64,000 nucleotides of DNA from Bimuria novae-zelandiae CBS 107.79 (GCA_010015655.1 ML976705.1:235448-299447); one strand, 5' to 3'. Shown: positions 22,947 through 35,177, numbered from the stretch's first letter. The notes: a model not told the origin generated them from the sequence alone. A program made the numbers and translations.

Positions 22947-24510
22947 ATGGATATTGCGGGCGCTACTATGAGTGGCATCTCGCTCGCTCTCCAGCTTCAC
23001 AAAGAATTCAAAAACAGCACTAAAGTGTTCGAAGAGGTGCAGGAGGAGCTCAAATCTTTCCAATCTCTACAGCGTATAGCCACGTCAAGTTCGAAAGAGC
23101 ACAGCGACCTACTCGTCATATTTACTGGGTGCGATGAGGTTATTTTCGATATTCAACAGCTGTTGAGTGGATATGACTTAACTCTGGATCGGTGACAGCG
23201 GCTTCGATGGAGTTTTGAAGGCGTGGAGCAGTTACGGGACCGCCTGACGCGGCATACTTCTATGCTCAGCGCTTGCGCTAGGTAAGAGTCACACCCTTTA
23301 GTGAGATCGTTTCATCTAGCATCTAATGATCCTTCCTTGTAGTCTCATACTTCTTCGCCGACAGAACCCCCTTAGACAACCCATGCCACCCGATGGTTCG
23401 CTTGGTCCACTCCCTCCTATTCCCTCGTCAGACTCTTGGGAAGATGTCCGTGCCTACATCGAACAACCTTCACAGAGGTCCAGACCCCCGGGTGGTTCTG
23501 TAGAGAGCAACGAGCTCATAGACACGATGTATGAAATCTGGTCTAGCTTACAGGGAACAGAATCGGAGAATTCGCAACCTTCCCCCATCGCAACTTCCTC
23601 CAGCACATTGCGACTAACGCCGGACGCGTCTACTCCGTCACTCCGCGATTCTATATCTTCCGCGAGCATTTCCACCATATCCTCTACCCGATCCATGCAA
23701 AGTCGAAGTAGCTCGTCGTCGCTTCTAACACTTGTGGACCCGAAGCGCTATGTGAAAAAATTCATGGCTGCCGTCAATGTCGGAGACACTGCCAAGTTGC
23801 CCAGATTACGAGCTTATGTGGATGCGCAAGTGCTTGATGAAGCCTTACTCTTAGTCACTAAAGACATTACAATCCGATGCGACCCTGCAAGCATGGCCCG
23901 TTTTCTGCTATTCGCAGGAGCCTCTCGACTGCATACGGACCAATCCTCGCACGATCGTACACTAGTGATTTGGGCGATAATCACGGGACGACTGGACCTT
24001 GTTCGCCTGTATCTTGACAGGCAAGACGGTGTTGGTTGGGAACTACTCGAAAAGCGGGACCGTGGCGAAGACTCCACGCCCCTCATGTGGGCTGTTCGTC
24101 TAGGCAGAAATACCATTGTTGAATACCTGATCAACTGAGGAGCCAATCTGGAAGCGGGAGACTGGTTCCTGCACCTGACGCCGTTACACTGGGCTGCAAT
24201 GACGGGTAATCATCGAGCAGCTGAGCTGCTCCTTCAGAAGGATCCTAATCTTATTGATTTACAAGACGTCCAAGGTCGGACGGCTGCCGATTTCGCGTAT
24301 CCGCTTCTTGTCAACGCTCTTAGCGATGGTCGGGAGGATTTAGCACGACTTCTCATCGTGAAAGGCGCCCCGCTCGACAGCGAAGATGAGAGTGGCGAAC
24401 TCGTGTCGGTGATTGCCATGAAGAAGAGACAATACGACATCGCCCGGCTTATCTTGCAGAAACAAGAGGCTCAAGCTCAACAGGCATCACCAGAATCACG
24501 GCAGCTGTGA
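22947..24510 (+). pseudogene. Ankyrin-repeat protein gene with two in-frame TGA stops
   Basis: Exons 22947..23281 and 23343..24510, 61-nt intron (gtaagag donor, ttgtag acceptor). The reading frame is kept throughout but is cut by TGA at 23193..23195 and TGA at 24136..24138. The N-terminus (ISLALQLHKEFKNSTKVFEE, later FEGVEQLRDRLTRHTSML) resembles the helical N-terminal domain found on fungal STAND and ankyrin proteins. A Ser-rich linker follows, then degenerate ankyrin repeats: DSTPLMWAVRLGRNTIVEYL, next repeat TPLHWAAMTGNHRAAELLL, then GRTAADFAYPLLVNALSDG. The second TGA sits in LIN-stop-GANLEAGD, where ankyrin repeats normally have a residue such as Arg before GA, so a CGA-to-TGA change explains it. 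It may be a young pseudogene, or two sequencing errors, or less likely two separate genes. Confidence 0.68.
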
Positions 24511-25151
24511 TTTTGACGGACGATTCACGTCTTTTGGCTCTTGCTTCGGACCGAATAATGCATTCAGCTTTCAACGGGACGGCTGCGCGCGAGAAATATG
24601 CCGGACAGCAATGCTTTCAAGAAGCTTGGGGAGACTCCCACTCCTGTCAAGCGCAGCGTCGTACCGTTCCCTCGGTTCTTCCTCATCTCAGAGCGTGTGC
24701 TCAAACTGAGCAGCTGTCGCGAGAAGACCAAGCAGACCGTATCAGCTTTGAGGTACGTGCTCTCCAATTACTGAATCTCTCACTAATTTCAATGCAGATG
24801 CTCTAGATTTGTCCTCGAACATCTGACCATCAATAGACCGAGCATGGGACAGGATCATGCGTGACGTGTCCTTGAACTCGATCGCGCTTCACAAAGAACA
24901 TTTCAGATATACTGAAGAGAGAAGATGAGGTTTCGACAGGCCTCGGGCTGAACCCACACCCTTTCTCTGAAGCAATTGCCAACCTCGTCAAGCTAGGCTT
25001 TCGCTTGGCTCATTTCATGTACCCATGTAATTAGACTAGACGTCTGATTACATTGTTGTCCACCATTTGATGTTTACGATCACCTGGTTTGTTTTCTCAT
25101 CCCCTACATGATGCGTACGCTTCGTTTAGTTTGCTTTCCATCCGCCATTTG
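24511..25151. other. Region between two broken genes, with possible coding remnants
   Basis: A stretch at about 24610..24731 reads as protein-like (VVPFPRFFLISERVLKLSSC) up to a good donor gtacgtg, followed by a possible acceptor aatgcag near 24797 and a further short frame. It may be a worn 3' exon of the ankyrin gene or of another gene. Evidence is weak. Confidence 0.3.
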
Positions 25152-26448
25152 ATGGTGATGAAAGCCATTGGGGAGAATAAAATCCACTGGTACGGTATTT
25201 CGTCTGACACTCATAGCGCGCATACATTCGCTGCATTGTATCCGGAAGCCGTAAGAAAATTTGTTCTGGACGGTAGGCCTTTTCTGCCCCTGATGAGAAA
25301 TATGGCACTAAGTGTATCAGGCGTCGGTCGTTCCGATTTTGCGTATACCACTACGGACAACCAGCCCGACTCGATCGTCGACGCGGAGCTGGCTCTGGAA
25401 GCTTTCTTCATCACATGTAATTCAGCCAAGGCAGCTTGTTCATCCAAGGGAGCTTCTACTTCTGCGCAACAGCTAAAGGCGCGCTTCAAAGTCATCGACC
25501 AAAAGCTGGAATCCACCCCGTTCGCGAGTCCTGGCTTCCAAGCCATCGATTGGTCTGTATTCCATCTTTTCCTTTTAACCGCTGTTATCGACTCCAGCGC
25601 CTTCTTTCCAATCCTTGCGGATTTTCTCACCGAACTAGAGTAAGGTACACCGGGTACTAGGACACAAACTGCGTCCTCCATTGTCTTCGCGCCACCTCCA
25701 CCTCTGCCACCGCTCGATACCACCCCTCCCTTTGACTACATTCAAGCGGGTTTCTGCATCGACGCGACTTCCTTCCCCAAGAGCTCGAAGGATTTCGATA
25801 GGTATCTCGCTGGTATGCTGAGGGCCTCGCCGAACTTCGGAGGAGCCCTCGCGAAGACGAATTTATATTGCACTGAATGGAAGAGCAAGCCCGTCAATTA
25901 GTTCCCTCTGTCAAAGCTGAACAAGTCATTGGCTTCCAAATTATCTGGTAAAATTCTTTACATCGGTAAGCCTTTCGTACCTGTTCTCCACTACCATCCC
26001 GAGCTGACGTCTCTTGCTAGACAATACGGCGGATCCACTCACACTGCTGGATAGCGCCTACTACATGCGCAACAAGTACTTTGGGAACAAAGCCACTGTG
26101 ATAATCGACCATGCCGCGGGCCATACTGCATCAGGAACCCAGGGTGCTCTTTCTGGACTCGCAGGCTTCCCTAGCCTCGGCGTCTTCGATATCATCTTCC
26201 GCTTTCTCAATCTCAACCAAACTCCTGCGTTTGACAGCGTTTATCTGCCTGATCTTCCCCCTTTATCGATCGCGGCGCTGGCTATGCTGGATTGTTGCCG
26301 AATGGCTTCGGAGGAGTGCAAAACGTTCCGGCGTATCCTATCCCCGGAAAGACGGTTTGATTTCATATCTCGTATCTCGTATCTGCATAGGCCTGCTTAT
26401 GAGCATGCCCTGGCTAAAATGCGTCTAATATTTCCTGGTCGTCCATGA
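25152..26448 (+). pseudogene. Truncated alpha/beta-hydrolase (TAP-like, S33 family) with two stops
   Basis: Remnant of a secreted-type tripeptidyl-aminopeptidase-like hydrolase. Exon parts 25152..25965 and 26021..26448 with a 55-nt intron. The frame is broken by TAA at 25641..25643 and TAG at 25899..25901, yet continues in frame after each. Recognisable parts are the nucleophile-elbow region (KIHWYGISS, followed by FAALYPEAVRKFVLDG), the lid helices, and after the intron the acid and base region: DNTADPLTLLDSA (catalytic Asp) and IIDHAAGHTASG (catalytic His). The nucleophile motif is G-I-S-S-D where the family has G-x-S-x-G, so the last Gly is lost. The whole N-terminal third, with the oxyanion GGPGGSG segment, is missing upstream. 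Clearly non-functional as it stands. Confidence 0.75.
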
Positions 26449-26627
26449 AGCCGCTATCTTCGATTTCGTCTTCGATGCATCCCGGAGTTGTGGACATCAT
26501 TGGACTGTCGATTGGGTTGTCAATGGGTTTTATTACCGTCATGTCGCCGTCGGTGGGGGAAGCAGTTGGAAGCAGTGGACTGAATAATGTTAGCAATATC
26601 CCGCGCTATTCATGGGTACTGTAAATC

Positions 26628-27387
26628 TCACAATAAATCATTCGCAGCTTTGGCGACGTCGGTTTGACGCTCCATGCATTCTCGTAGAGTTCCTATCAGG
26701 GCAATGACTTTCTCCGCACGGATTTCCATGTCGTCGCAATCGCAGTAAACGAGTTCCTTCACCCCGTTAGCACTCAGATTTGAAGACCAAGGCTTGAAGA
26801 TACTTACGTCGACAGCTGGTGGTTGTAGAGCGGCATACAAACGCTCTAGTGCCTCGCTGTGTCTGCAGACAGCGAGCAGCACTTTGCCGCATATTTGAGG
26901 AAGTATAGTCGTTGTCGCCGGTTCAGGCGCACTCACAGGCTCATACCTCTCCTCCTGTTCATTATCAGTACCGCATAAGAGTCATCCAAACATCTTCACA
27001 TACCTTCGTCACCGTCACCGTCTCCATCCCACCCTCATTCAACCGAATCGCAGCCTCCCTCATCCTTTCCCCCATCGCCTCCAACTCATTCACAATCTCA
27101 ACCACGCGCTCCATATAATCCTTCACCGACTTCGCCGGCTTCGCATGAGTCCGCACCTGCACGAACCGGAACACCTCGAGCACCACGAACACGAACGACG
27201 GCAGCAGCACAAGCAGCGCGCACAACGTCGTCCCCGCGACAAGCGCAAAGGCATCCACGACCCTCATCCCCGCGACCACCGTCCGCGCGCGCGGCACCCG
27301 CTCCCCCACCACGACCAACATCCACTGCAGCGCGAGCCACGCAGCCGCCGCCTCGAGCACCAACACCGTCGCAGCAGCGAGGGCCAT
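26628..27387 (-). CDS. Hypothetical protein with two to three membrane helices
   Basis: Three exons on the minus strand: 27004..27387, 26808..26954 and 26628..26756, with introns of 49 nt (gtatgt...aacag) and 51 nt (gtaagt, gctaac branch, gaag acceptor). The second intron has no stop in frame, so its removal rests on splice signals alone. The product is 219 residues. Helices: ATVLVLEAAAAWLALQWMLV (about 6-25) and a long one from DAFALVAGTTLCALLVLLPS through FVFVVLEVFRFV (about 45-76). The C-terminal part is soluble, with amphipathic helices (YMERVVEIVNELEAMGERM) and a DCDDMEIRAEKVIALIG segment. The first exon is strongly GC-rich. No family recognised. Confidence 0.6.
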
Positions 27388-28141
27388 GCCTCACAGTTCC
27401 TTCCCCAAACGGAAAAAAAGAAACGTTTCGTGAACGAAGGGACGACGAGCCTCACCCGTCAGTCAGTCGTGTAATCTGCAGGGTACCAAAAAAAAAACGG
27501 TCAGTCGGTCGTACAATTAAGAGCCGCCGGAAAGCGGTTGCGGTTTGGTTTTGGCAGCGCGAAAGGTACATGAGCGGTGCGGGTCGCGGACCCCGCCACC
27601 CAATTAAAAAGGCGGTGTGGTGCGCTGGGAGATGCTGTATTGGGAGTAGGGGATTCGCCTATGCGAGGTTCGCTGTACAAAATGCGGGAATAGTGGGGAA
27701 CGGGCCGGTCGGGACTGAGAGGAACTTTGGTGATGCGAGTGAGATTTCTAGAGATGCTTTGCGCAGGGACTGATTAATGGGGACAAGATGGGTCGGATAG
27801 GTGGTTGTGTTGAGGTTGGAAGAGGAGCGATGTGTGCTGCGGAGTCTTCATTGGGATGGGTTGTAGTGAGTTGGAGATGCTTATGGCGGGGTCAGAAGAA
27901 CAACGCCGGATTTCGTAATGCTGAGAAGGTAGTTGAGGCGATAATGTGCGGTCCAAGAAGAGATAAGAAAGAGATTCCAGAAATATTGTTGATCGTGAAG
28001 ATCTTTTCAGAACGATATTAAATCATGCCGACCGAAATCGCATTCAACGATTATAAACATATGGGGTATATGATAACAGACACAGACAGATCTACGGGTA
28101 CATTCTTGGACGTGTTCCAACTCTTTTCTAACGTTCATTAC
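27388..28141. other. Intergenic region
   Basis: 754 bp between the membrane protein gene and the 3' end of the ABC transporter. A ten-base A run lies at about 27488. No gene seen. Confidence 0.5.
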
Positions 28142-31001
28142 TCAGCGCTTCCGCTGCACGGTAACAAGCAGGACGAACGCGATGACCCGGTATACCACTC
28201 CGAGCGCAATGAGGATACTGCAACACATTAGCCCTTGATCTCCGACAAAGAACTAGAAGAGACTCACCCCATATCCAAGCTGTAGTTCCCTATGTTAAAC
28301 CCAGTCGCCGCCTTTGCCAGATCCAGCATATACAAATACTCTAGTGGCCGCAAACACTGGCTGAAATACGATTCAGTAAACCACACACCTGGGCTCATCC
28401 TCCACAAGAACTCAATGTTCCACTCCTTGACTTTACTCAACGGCGGGGCAACGCCGCCCAAGATGCCGATGATCAGACTGGCCATGACGGCCAGCAGAGG
28501 CCCATCTTCGCGCTTGACCAACATACCAATGCACGAGGCGAGACCGTATACGCAGAAGAAGTACAGCAGGTTGGCGACGAACATGTCAGGCCAGCTCATG
28601 AGGGGCGTAGCCAGGATGCCCATGAAGACGCTGAAGTGCAAGCTGGCGATGAACAGCCGGGGCAGCACCGACACCATTTTACCGACGTAGTAGGCGCTCA
28701 TGCTATGGCCTGACGACGCCTCGCGGTTGAAAATGAGCTTTTCCTCACCAAAGACTTTGACAGCTGGGGCGGACGCGGCCAGACCGATGGCCATGGCGCC
28801 GAGGAGACCGAGTTGGGGAGCAGAGGTGTAGTTGACAGCGTGGGACACGATGGAGAAGCTGTCGTGGTAAATGCCCTTGAAGAGCTGGCCCTCTGCGGTA
28901 AATGCACTGAGACCGATGATGCCGCCTGCAAAAGCACCGGTGCCGATTTCGAAGAAGAAACTGTTCTTGAGCCGGACCTGCTGGGTGATACTACGTTTGC
29001 AGCAGTAGTATGTTTGAGCGTACCAGGATGCGCCGCGCTTCTTCATCGTTTGCTTGAGTTCTGCTTCTTGGTCGGCGGTGGAGATCATCGAAACTGGACG
29101 AGGACGTTTCGGAGCTGCTAGAGCGTCATGGTAAGATCCTTCGGGCGGGTCGTAAGCATCCTCTGGGAGAAGATGTTGCGGTTGCGGTGGGCTGTGAGAT
29201 TGGGTGCGAGACGGGGCTTCGCGCTGATGGCGGGTACGCCAGCTCTCGATCAGTCTGGCGACTGGTGTCTCCGACATTGCGTGATCCTGTCTGTACTCTC
29301 CTCCTTCTCCGTTGATGATGTCCATGATAACATCGGCAGGGTTAGCGCGCGAAGGGAATGTGAAGCCTAGAGAATCAAAGTACGTAGGAGCCTCGCTGGT
29401 AGGGCCGGCATAGATCTCGCTACCGAGACCGAGGAGCAGGATGTTATCGAATCCGTGGAAGATTTGCTCGCGAGGTTGGTGAATGATTGTGATGGTAGTG
29501 ACGCCAAGCCTGGTGATGGCTTTTAGCAGCCTCATAATCGACGAAGCAGATGTTGCGTCGAGACCAGATGTCGGCTCGTCGAGGAAGATGCACATAGGCG
29601 CAGCAGCCAGTTCCATGCCAATACTGACCCGCTTCCTCTGTCCACCGGAAACAACCGGCTTGTTGGCATCACCGACAAGCGAATGTTGAACGTGACTCAA
29701 GCCGATGCAGGAAATGAGTGCGTCCACGTATGCCTGAATATCTTTGTCCTTCCACGTCATCGGCAACCTGCATCGCGCGGAGTGGAGGATGTTCTCGCGG
29801 ACAGTCAATTCGGGCAGGACAATATCGTCCTGAGGCACAAATCCAATCAGCTTCTTGTACTTGGCCATATCCTTAGGGTGTCCGTTGACTTTGATCACGC
29901 CGCCGGTATGCCGAGTCTTTCCCATGAGCACATTAAAGAACGTCGATTTACCCGCACCAGATCCACCCATGACAGCCCACATGGAACCGCTCTGAATGTA
30001 TCCGCTGACGCCCTTCAAGATCTTCTTTCCGGCCTTGGGCTCGAACTCCAAGTCCTCGAAATCGAACGACAGTCCGACATCCTTCGTTTTGATGAGTCGG
30101 CCAATATATCGCATGAAGACCTGGAAATCAGGGTTCGCGCTCAGATCATCGTGGTCATCCTGTTGGTCCTTGCTCCCCTTCGTAAGCAATTCGATATCGT
30201 CGCTGTCCAAGTCCTTCTCGCCTGGGTTCGGCAGTGCTGCATAATTTTTCTTTCTGCCCTTTCTCCAGGCGGAGATGAAAAAACCTAACCCAACGATAAT
30301 TCCAAGTAGGATGTCGAAAGCGATCATAAATCCGAGCGGCATCGTCACAATCTGGCGCTGTGATTTTGCAGGACATATTGCGCCGTACGCACAAGGCCAA
30401 GGTTCGAAGCTCCCCTCAGGGCAATAGCTGCCTGCATATGGAGGTTAGTGCTGATTGCAGGTGGCTCGTTTCTCTTTTGCTTACCTTTAGGGCATTCGAT
30501 CATCTCTTTTCCTCCTTTGGGACAGTAGTATCCACCCTTACAGATGACTGGCTCCAGAAGACCTTGCGGCGGACAAGATTTCCCCATCATCCGCTTTGCT
30601 TGACAGTCAAAGGAAGGTGGACAGTACCTGCTGTTGTCAGCTTTCTCCCAATAACTTTGTTTCCTGTATTCATACTGTGGAGGCGCATTGTCTGTGCTAT
30701 TGGGGCAGAAGAATCCCAGGTTGCAGAGATCCTTGTCGGCGAGAAGGATGGGCATAGATCCATTTTCTGCGTAACATCCCGTCGTCGAACTATTCAAAGT
30801 ACGAAAGTAGCCTGCAGATTCCTTGGTCGAGAAGTTGCTGTACGTCTTGCCATCAGGCATAAGAAATCCTTCTGCAGGTACTTCCGTGGGTACCTCCGTG
30901 GGTATGGCCGAAGCCTCCGCGGAATCGACTGAGGTAGGTTTTGATGCCGATGGGATTGCCGTCGAGGTACCCTTAGGGTTGGTACCTTTGGAAGAACTCA
31001 T
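28142..31001 (-). CDS. ABCG half-transporter with N-terminal Cys-rich domain (ADP1-like)
   Basis: ATP-binding cassette transporter like yeast Adp1 and plant WBC24/28; substrate unknown. Exons 30485..31001, 28268..30431 and 28142..28217, introns of 53 and 50 nt; 918 residues. The N-terminal 200 residues hold a Cys-rich ectodomain (DLCNLGFFCPNST, SCPPQGLLEPVICKGGYYCP); the motif ECPKGSYCPEG is rebuilt only after splicing. Then come one helix (about 206-226), the nucleotide-binding domain with Walker A GGSGAGKST (328-336), signature VSGGQRKRVSIG (433 on), Walker B CIFLDEPTSGLD (453 on) and the switch His in TIIHQPR, and a C-terminal membrane domain whose last helix (ILIALGVVYRVIAFVLL) is encoded by the small third exon. 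No signal peptide precedes the ectodomain at the chosen ATG (context caccatgag), so an extra 5' exon is possible. All catalytic motifs are intact. Confidence 0.93.
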
Positions 31002-31928
31002 GGTGAAGTCGATGAAGGCGCGCTCGTTCCAAAGTGAGAAAAATCGCGCCAGGCGCAGATATAAGATTGTTGGCACACAATTTCAAGAAGCGCGCCACAA
31101 CTCGACCAGACACCCTTGTGAGCTGATAGTAGGGCTTATGCCCTAGGTGATCGCCGTTGAGGCTGGTCTACGGTGGGTCGACACTCGGGCCTAAACCGCT
31201 GCGCCATAATCATACGCTTGTAAGGGACTGGCATCTTGATTGATGCATACAGGCCGTCACATCTCGCCGATCTTTGTGGTTGTGGTACATGAACAGCAAC
31301 GGATCACCCTGTGCTACGGTGAGTAAGTTGTTGAGTAGGCGTGATAAAGGTTGTAAGACAACTTTCCGATCAATCTGCTCCTAGACGAGATGGATGTCGC
31401 ACGAAAGGATCTATCATGGATCAATGATCAGACCCAGCAGAATAAGATCCAGCGGTCTGAGCTTGGCACGTAATCCTTGTATAATTATCTCATATCGCTA
31501 AAAGATATCTAGAGATTTAATGCATGCACATCGCTTTTGCAGAGCTTCGTGCCGCAAGGCTCCTTCAAAACATTATGCCCGACTACGGCCGTGACGATAG
31601 GCAGAGCTGCTCTCGTATTCTCCATGACGCACAAACTAATTCCTACGTTGGGATGGAGGTTGACTCTGATCAATGCACTGCGTAAGGCCCCCTATCCGGC
31701 ACGCCTTGGTATAAACGATGGGGAACAGGCGAGCCAGCTGAAGTCTGCCTACGAAGCCACCAGGCCGGCTACCGTACGGCGGTGCTTGGTTTGATGCTGC
31801 CGAAAGCACGTTGTAAATTGCGAAGTTCTATCTCCATCGGGCAAAGCGCCATGGGGCCAGAACGCGGCGCAGCGGCACGAGTTAAAATAGATAACGCGCC
31901 AGGCATTGTATGGCATCTGACTATTGTC
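31002..31928. other. Intergenic region upstream of the ABC transporter
   Basis: 927 bp that includes the transporter's promoter and the left flank of the transposon. No gene or TATA box recognised. Confidence 0.45.
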
Positions 31929-31996
31929 GTTTCGTAAAATCCCGCTACACATGTGACCTGCCCCGCGCATTAGTAATCGATTCCCGCGCGTCATTT
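31929..31996 (+). repeat. Left terminal inverted repeat of the transposon
   Basis: Pairs with 35268..35335 in inverse orientation. Identical over the outermost 28 bases and over the inner gcgcgtcattt; the middle has the mismatches. Confidence 0.92.
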
Positions 31997-32079
31997 AAAA
32001 CACGGATTTACTAGCTAAATATTAACTTTTTAATGTATTATAAGAATCTAAAAGTCCTTAATAGGGACCTATAGTAAAG

Positions 32080-33205
32080 CTAGGTTACCGCCGACAGTGT
32101 TGCAGGCCGTAATTAATCGATTAAATAACAACGTTAGCGACACCTAAATCTAGAGAGATATAAAGGTAGCTAGGATAATAATTAGGAGGATTTAACTTAG
32201 TCTAAAGTACTAAGGGTAACCTTACCCGCCGAGCTGCGTATGGCAAGGTAGGCCGCTATTATTATTATAGTACTATCGCGAGAAGCTTAAAGAGTTGCTG
32301 CTAGGCTAACTAAATACTTACCTAGATAAGATACAGAGTTTCTTGTATAACGAGTACAACGTAAAAGCCTTATAGATAACTATATAGGAGACTCTTGCCA
32401 GCATGAGGTGGAGTTAAAAAGTAGTAACTAAAGTGGTAGCTAAGCGTAACGCAGTCCTCTGTTAAGCGTTTAGAGCTCGCTACTAGCTAGTGTATAAGGC
32501 GGAGATAGTAATAGTAGTTAATAAGAGCGCTTATAATAAGCGTACAGGCAATTAAAAATATACCTAGTTAGAGGTAAACACGCTAGTTTAGGTATTATAC
32601 TTAGCGCAAAGGTTAAAGAGGTAGAGTTTATTACTAGCTATAGACGTTAATAGGTATCTCGATTATCTTATCTATTAGGGAGTAATTATGGCGGAGTTAA
32701 TAGAGGAGTTCCTTGCTAGTAAAGTGCTGCCGTATTGCACGCCGTACCTAGGGCTACGCTTAGTAATTATAATAGATAACGCATCTATTTATTAATTAGC
32801 TAAAATTTAATAACTCTGTATAGACGCTAGGGTAGTACTCGAGTACCTGTCGCCGTACTCACCTAATATGAATCCGATTAAGCAGAGCTTCAAAGCGTTA
32901 AAGTCATGGATAAAAAAGAACTTCTAGAAAGCGCCTATGTGTGCGTACCACAGCAGGAGGCGAACTGGGTTGATTCCTATCTAATAGAAGTCAGAGTGGC
33001 TATATACATGAAGTGGAGTATCCAGAAGATTCTGGATCTGCAAGGTCACATGACTATATAACAACATAGTAGAATATTCTAGAGTTGTGATGTTGGCTAA
33101 CAGCCTATCTTTCAGGATTTCTCGTATTTCTTGGAGCTGGGTGTACAGGAGGGTTGCTATAACGACGAGCGGGCGAGAAAGTACTTTAGCTACTCAGGCT
33201 AGTAG
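32080..33205 (+). pseudogene. Tc1/IS630-like DDE transposase, destroyed by RIP
   Basis: Borders are approximate because many stops interrupt the frame. Recognisable pieces are VLPYCTPY...LVIIIDNASI (second catalytic Asp region) and LEYLSPYSPNMNPI followed by KQSFKALKSWIKKN. In this family the latter reads NPIEQ or NPIEE, so the catalytic Glu is Lys here, a G-to-A change in a TpG context as RIP makes on the opposite strand. A further remnant near 33115..33200 (FLELGVQEG, RARKYFSYSG) fits the C-terminal end. Upstream, around 32340, LYNEYNVK matches the linker before the catalytic core. Non-functional. Confidence 0.82.
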
Positions 33206-33579
33206 GTGTAAGTTATATAGGAGATAAAGGACTTAAGTAATTAACGCGTTATTATTAAGTGTAAATATTACTAAGCCTAACAATAGTGGCCTGTGCGGAC
33301 TTATTATTTACTAGCGTTAATTTACTTATATCGTAGTTTTATATAATTCTGTTAATAAGTTAATATAATATACGTATATTTAGGCAGCAAATTCCTTAAA
33401 ATTAATTTTTACAGGCTAAAATTAGTAAAATAAAGAATGTAAATCCCCTAATAAAAGTACTTGCAACGCGCCCTGTCTAAAAGTAATTAATAATATAACT
33501 AAAGCGTAAAGTATAAGTAACTACAAAATTAACGTTAGTAACCTGGCTAAAAGCTTTAGCAACTTCTTATATTTACTAT

Positions 33580-35177
33580 ATAAACAAGCTCTCCTTGTCC
33601 TTGTCCTCCTCTCGCTCCTCTCGCTCTACACGCTCTTTCTCCTTCTTCATGTTCTCCAGGCACTAAGCTTTTTGCTCTAGAGTTAGTCCTTTAAATCCAC
33701 GCTGCTATTGGACGGCATATACTTAAAGTTTAAGTAGTAAAGGCGGCAGCAGCTCCCACACCTCTTACTATAAGATATATGGCATGCTAGCCTCCGAGGA
33801 ATCTATAAGCATGTTAATGTCAATTCTATTATCCTTAACTATAGTAAAGACCTTTCTCACATCTTTACGATCTTTGTGTGGACCCTCGTCAAGCCACCAC
33901 CACAGGAAAAGCAGTGTTATATAGTAGAGCTCCTCTACGTTACTATAAGTTAATAGATCCTACGTCGAAACTAGCAGGTTATCTAGTAGGCGATTAGGTT
34001 TTCGCTACTAGGTAGGCGATCTTTAAGATAGCTAACTTTATGCTAATTAACTTGCTATAGACGCGATTAGCAATTTAAGCATATCTTTTATTATAGGCTC
34101 GCCGTTAGAGTCGCTCCTCCTCCGCCGTCGCCCAGCCTGCCCACGAGATCTCGCTATCATCAACCGAACGTTGTCTGACGGCTCTGCAACTGTACACCTT
34201 TGCAGCGACACCTCGCGGGCCCATATGGCGACTATATTGCCCTCGACGGGCATATGATCGGAGAATCGCACCAGCAACGATTCAGTACGCTGAAAGTAGC
34301 ACACATGGGCGTAGTTCGAGCACATGGTGTCCTGGCACCTCCACGCGTCCCGTATTTAGATGGCTAGCCTATTACCCATCTAGTCAATCGCCATAACGTC
34401 TGGCAGCTTAGCGAGTTGGCGATTAGTAGTGGTAAGTTGTACCTAAGAGCCTTGTAGGCCACCTACGCGTGACTGACTTAAAGCAGGCACCTAAGGTAAC
34501 TCTGGCAGTAGTACTAAGTTAAAATCCATGCACGCAGTGGCCCCTAGGGGCGCTAATTATAGTAACTCTTCTACGCTGGTTTTTACGTTAGTAAAACGTA
34601 GATAACTCTCCCCGCGTTTAAAAGCGTTTGCTATATAATCCTTTACTAAAGTTTAACTTAAATATATAATAATAGTAAGGCTTTTAATAGAGACTTTCTC
34701 CTGGGTGCTTATCTCTATAACGACGCTGTTGGCCTATCTCTAAACCTTGCCTATTATTAGACTACTAAGTAGTTGCTTGTAATTGCTATCCTCTACGCTG
34801 TTAACTATCTTATTATTACCGTACGCTCTATAGCGACACCTTATATAAGTTTTATTAATTACCTTAGCGAGCTCCTTATCTAATTATTATATAAAAGGAC
34901 CTAGCTAGGCTAATAATAAGCTATCCTCTAGGTATATCTCTTGCTCCTTAACGTCTTTATCCTTAAGTTACTTTGCCTTAGCTGCCTTAGTAGCAGTTAT
35001 ATAATTAGCTTTATTTATTATCTCTTATAAAGGTGCCCTAGCCTTTACTTTTTTAAGAGTTTTTTTACGAGGTAACTTTGTTGTACGCGACTTTTTAGCT
35101 GCCTGCGTTACTTAAGGTGGATTCTTGCCCCCCTTAAATACTTAAGTACTTTTATGTTTACGACTTTTGGCTGGCAT
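33580..35177 (-). pseudogene. Second transposon gene of unknown function, destroyed by RIP
   Basis: Read on the minus strand from ATG at 35177 (MPAKSRKHKST). The frame runs far with stops only where Gln codons are expected: the stops are TAA or TAG in contexts such as LPRKKTLKKVKARAP, then a stop, then EIINKANYITATKAAKAK. Later parts include an intact GC-richer block at about 34050..34325 (DTMCSNYAHVCYFQRTESLL, VEGNIVAIWAREVSLQRC) and a C-terminal charged coil (KKEKERVEREEREEDKD). The N-terminus is Lys-rich, suiting a DNA-binding protein. I do not recognise the family; it may be a second transposon protein or a captured host gene. Confidence 0.55.

Noticed and set aside
34047..34325. Independent small gene on the minus strand
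   Set aside because: It is a piece of the second, RIP-degraded transposon gene between the two TIRs.
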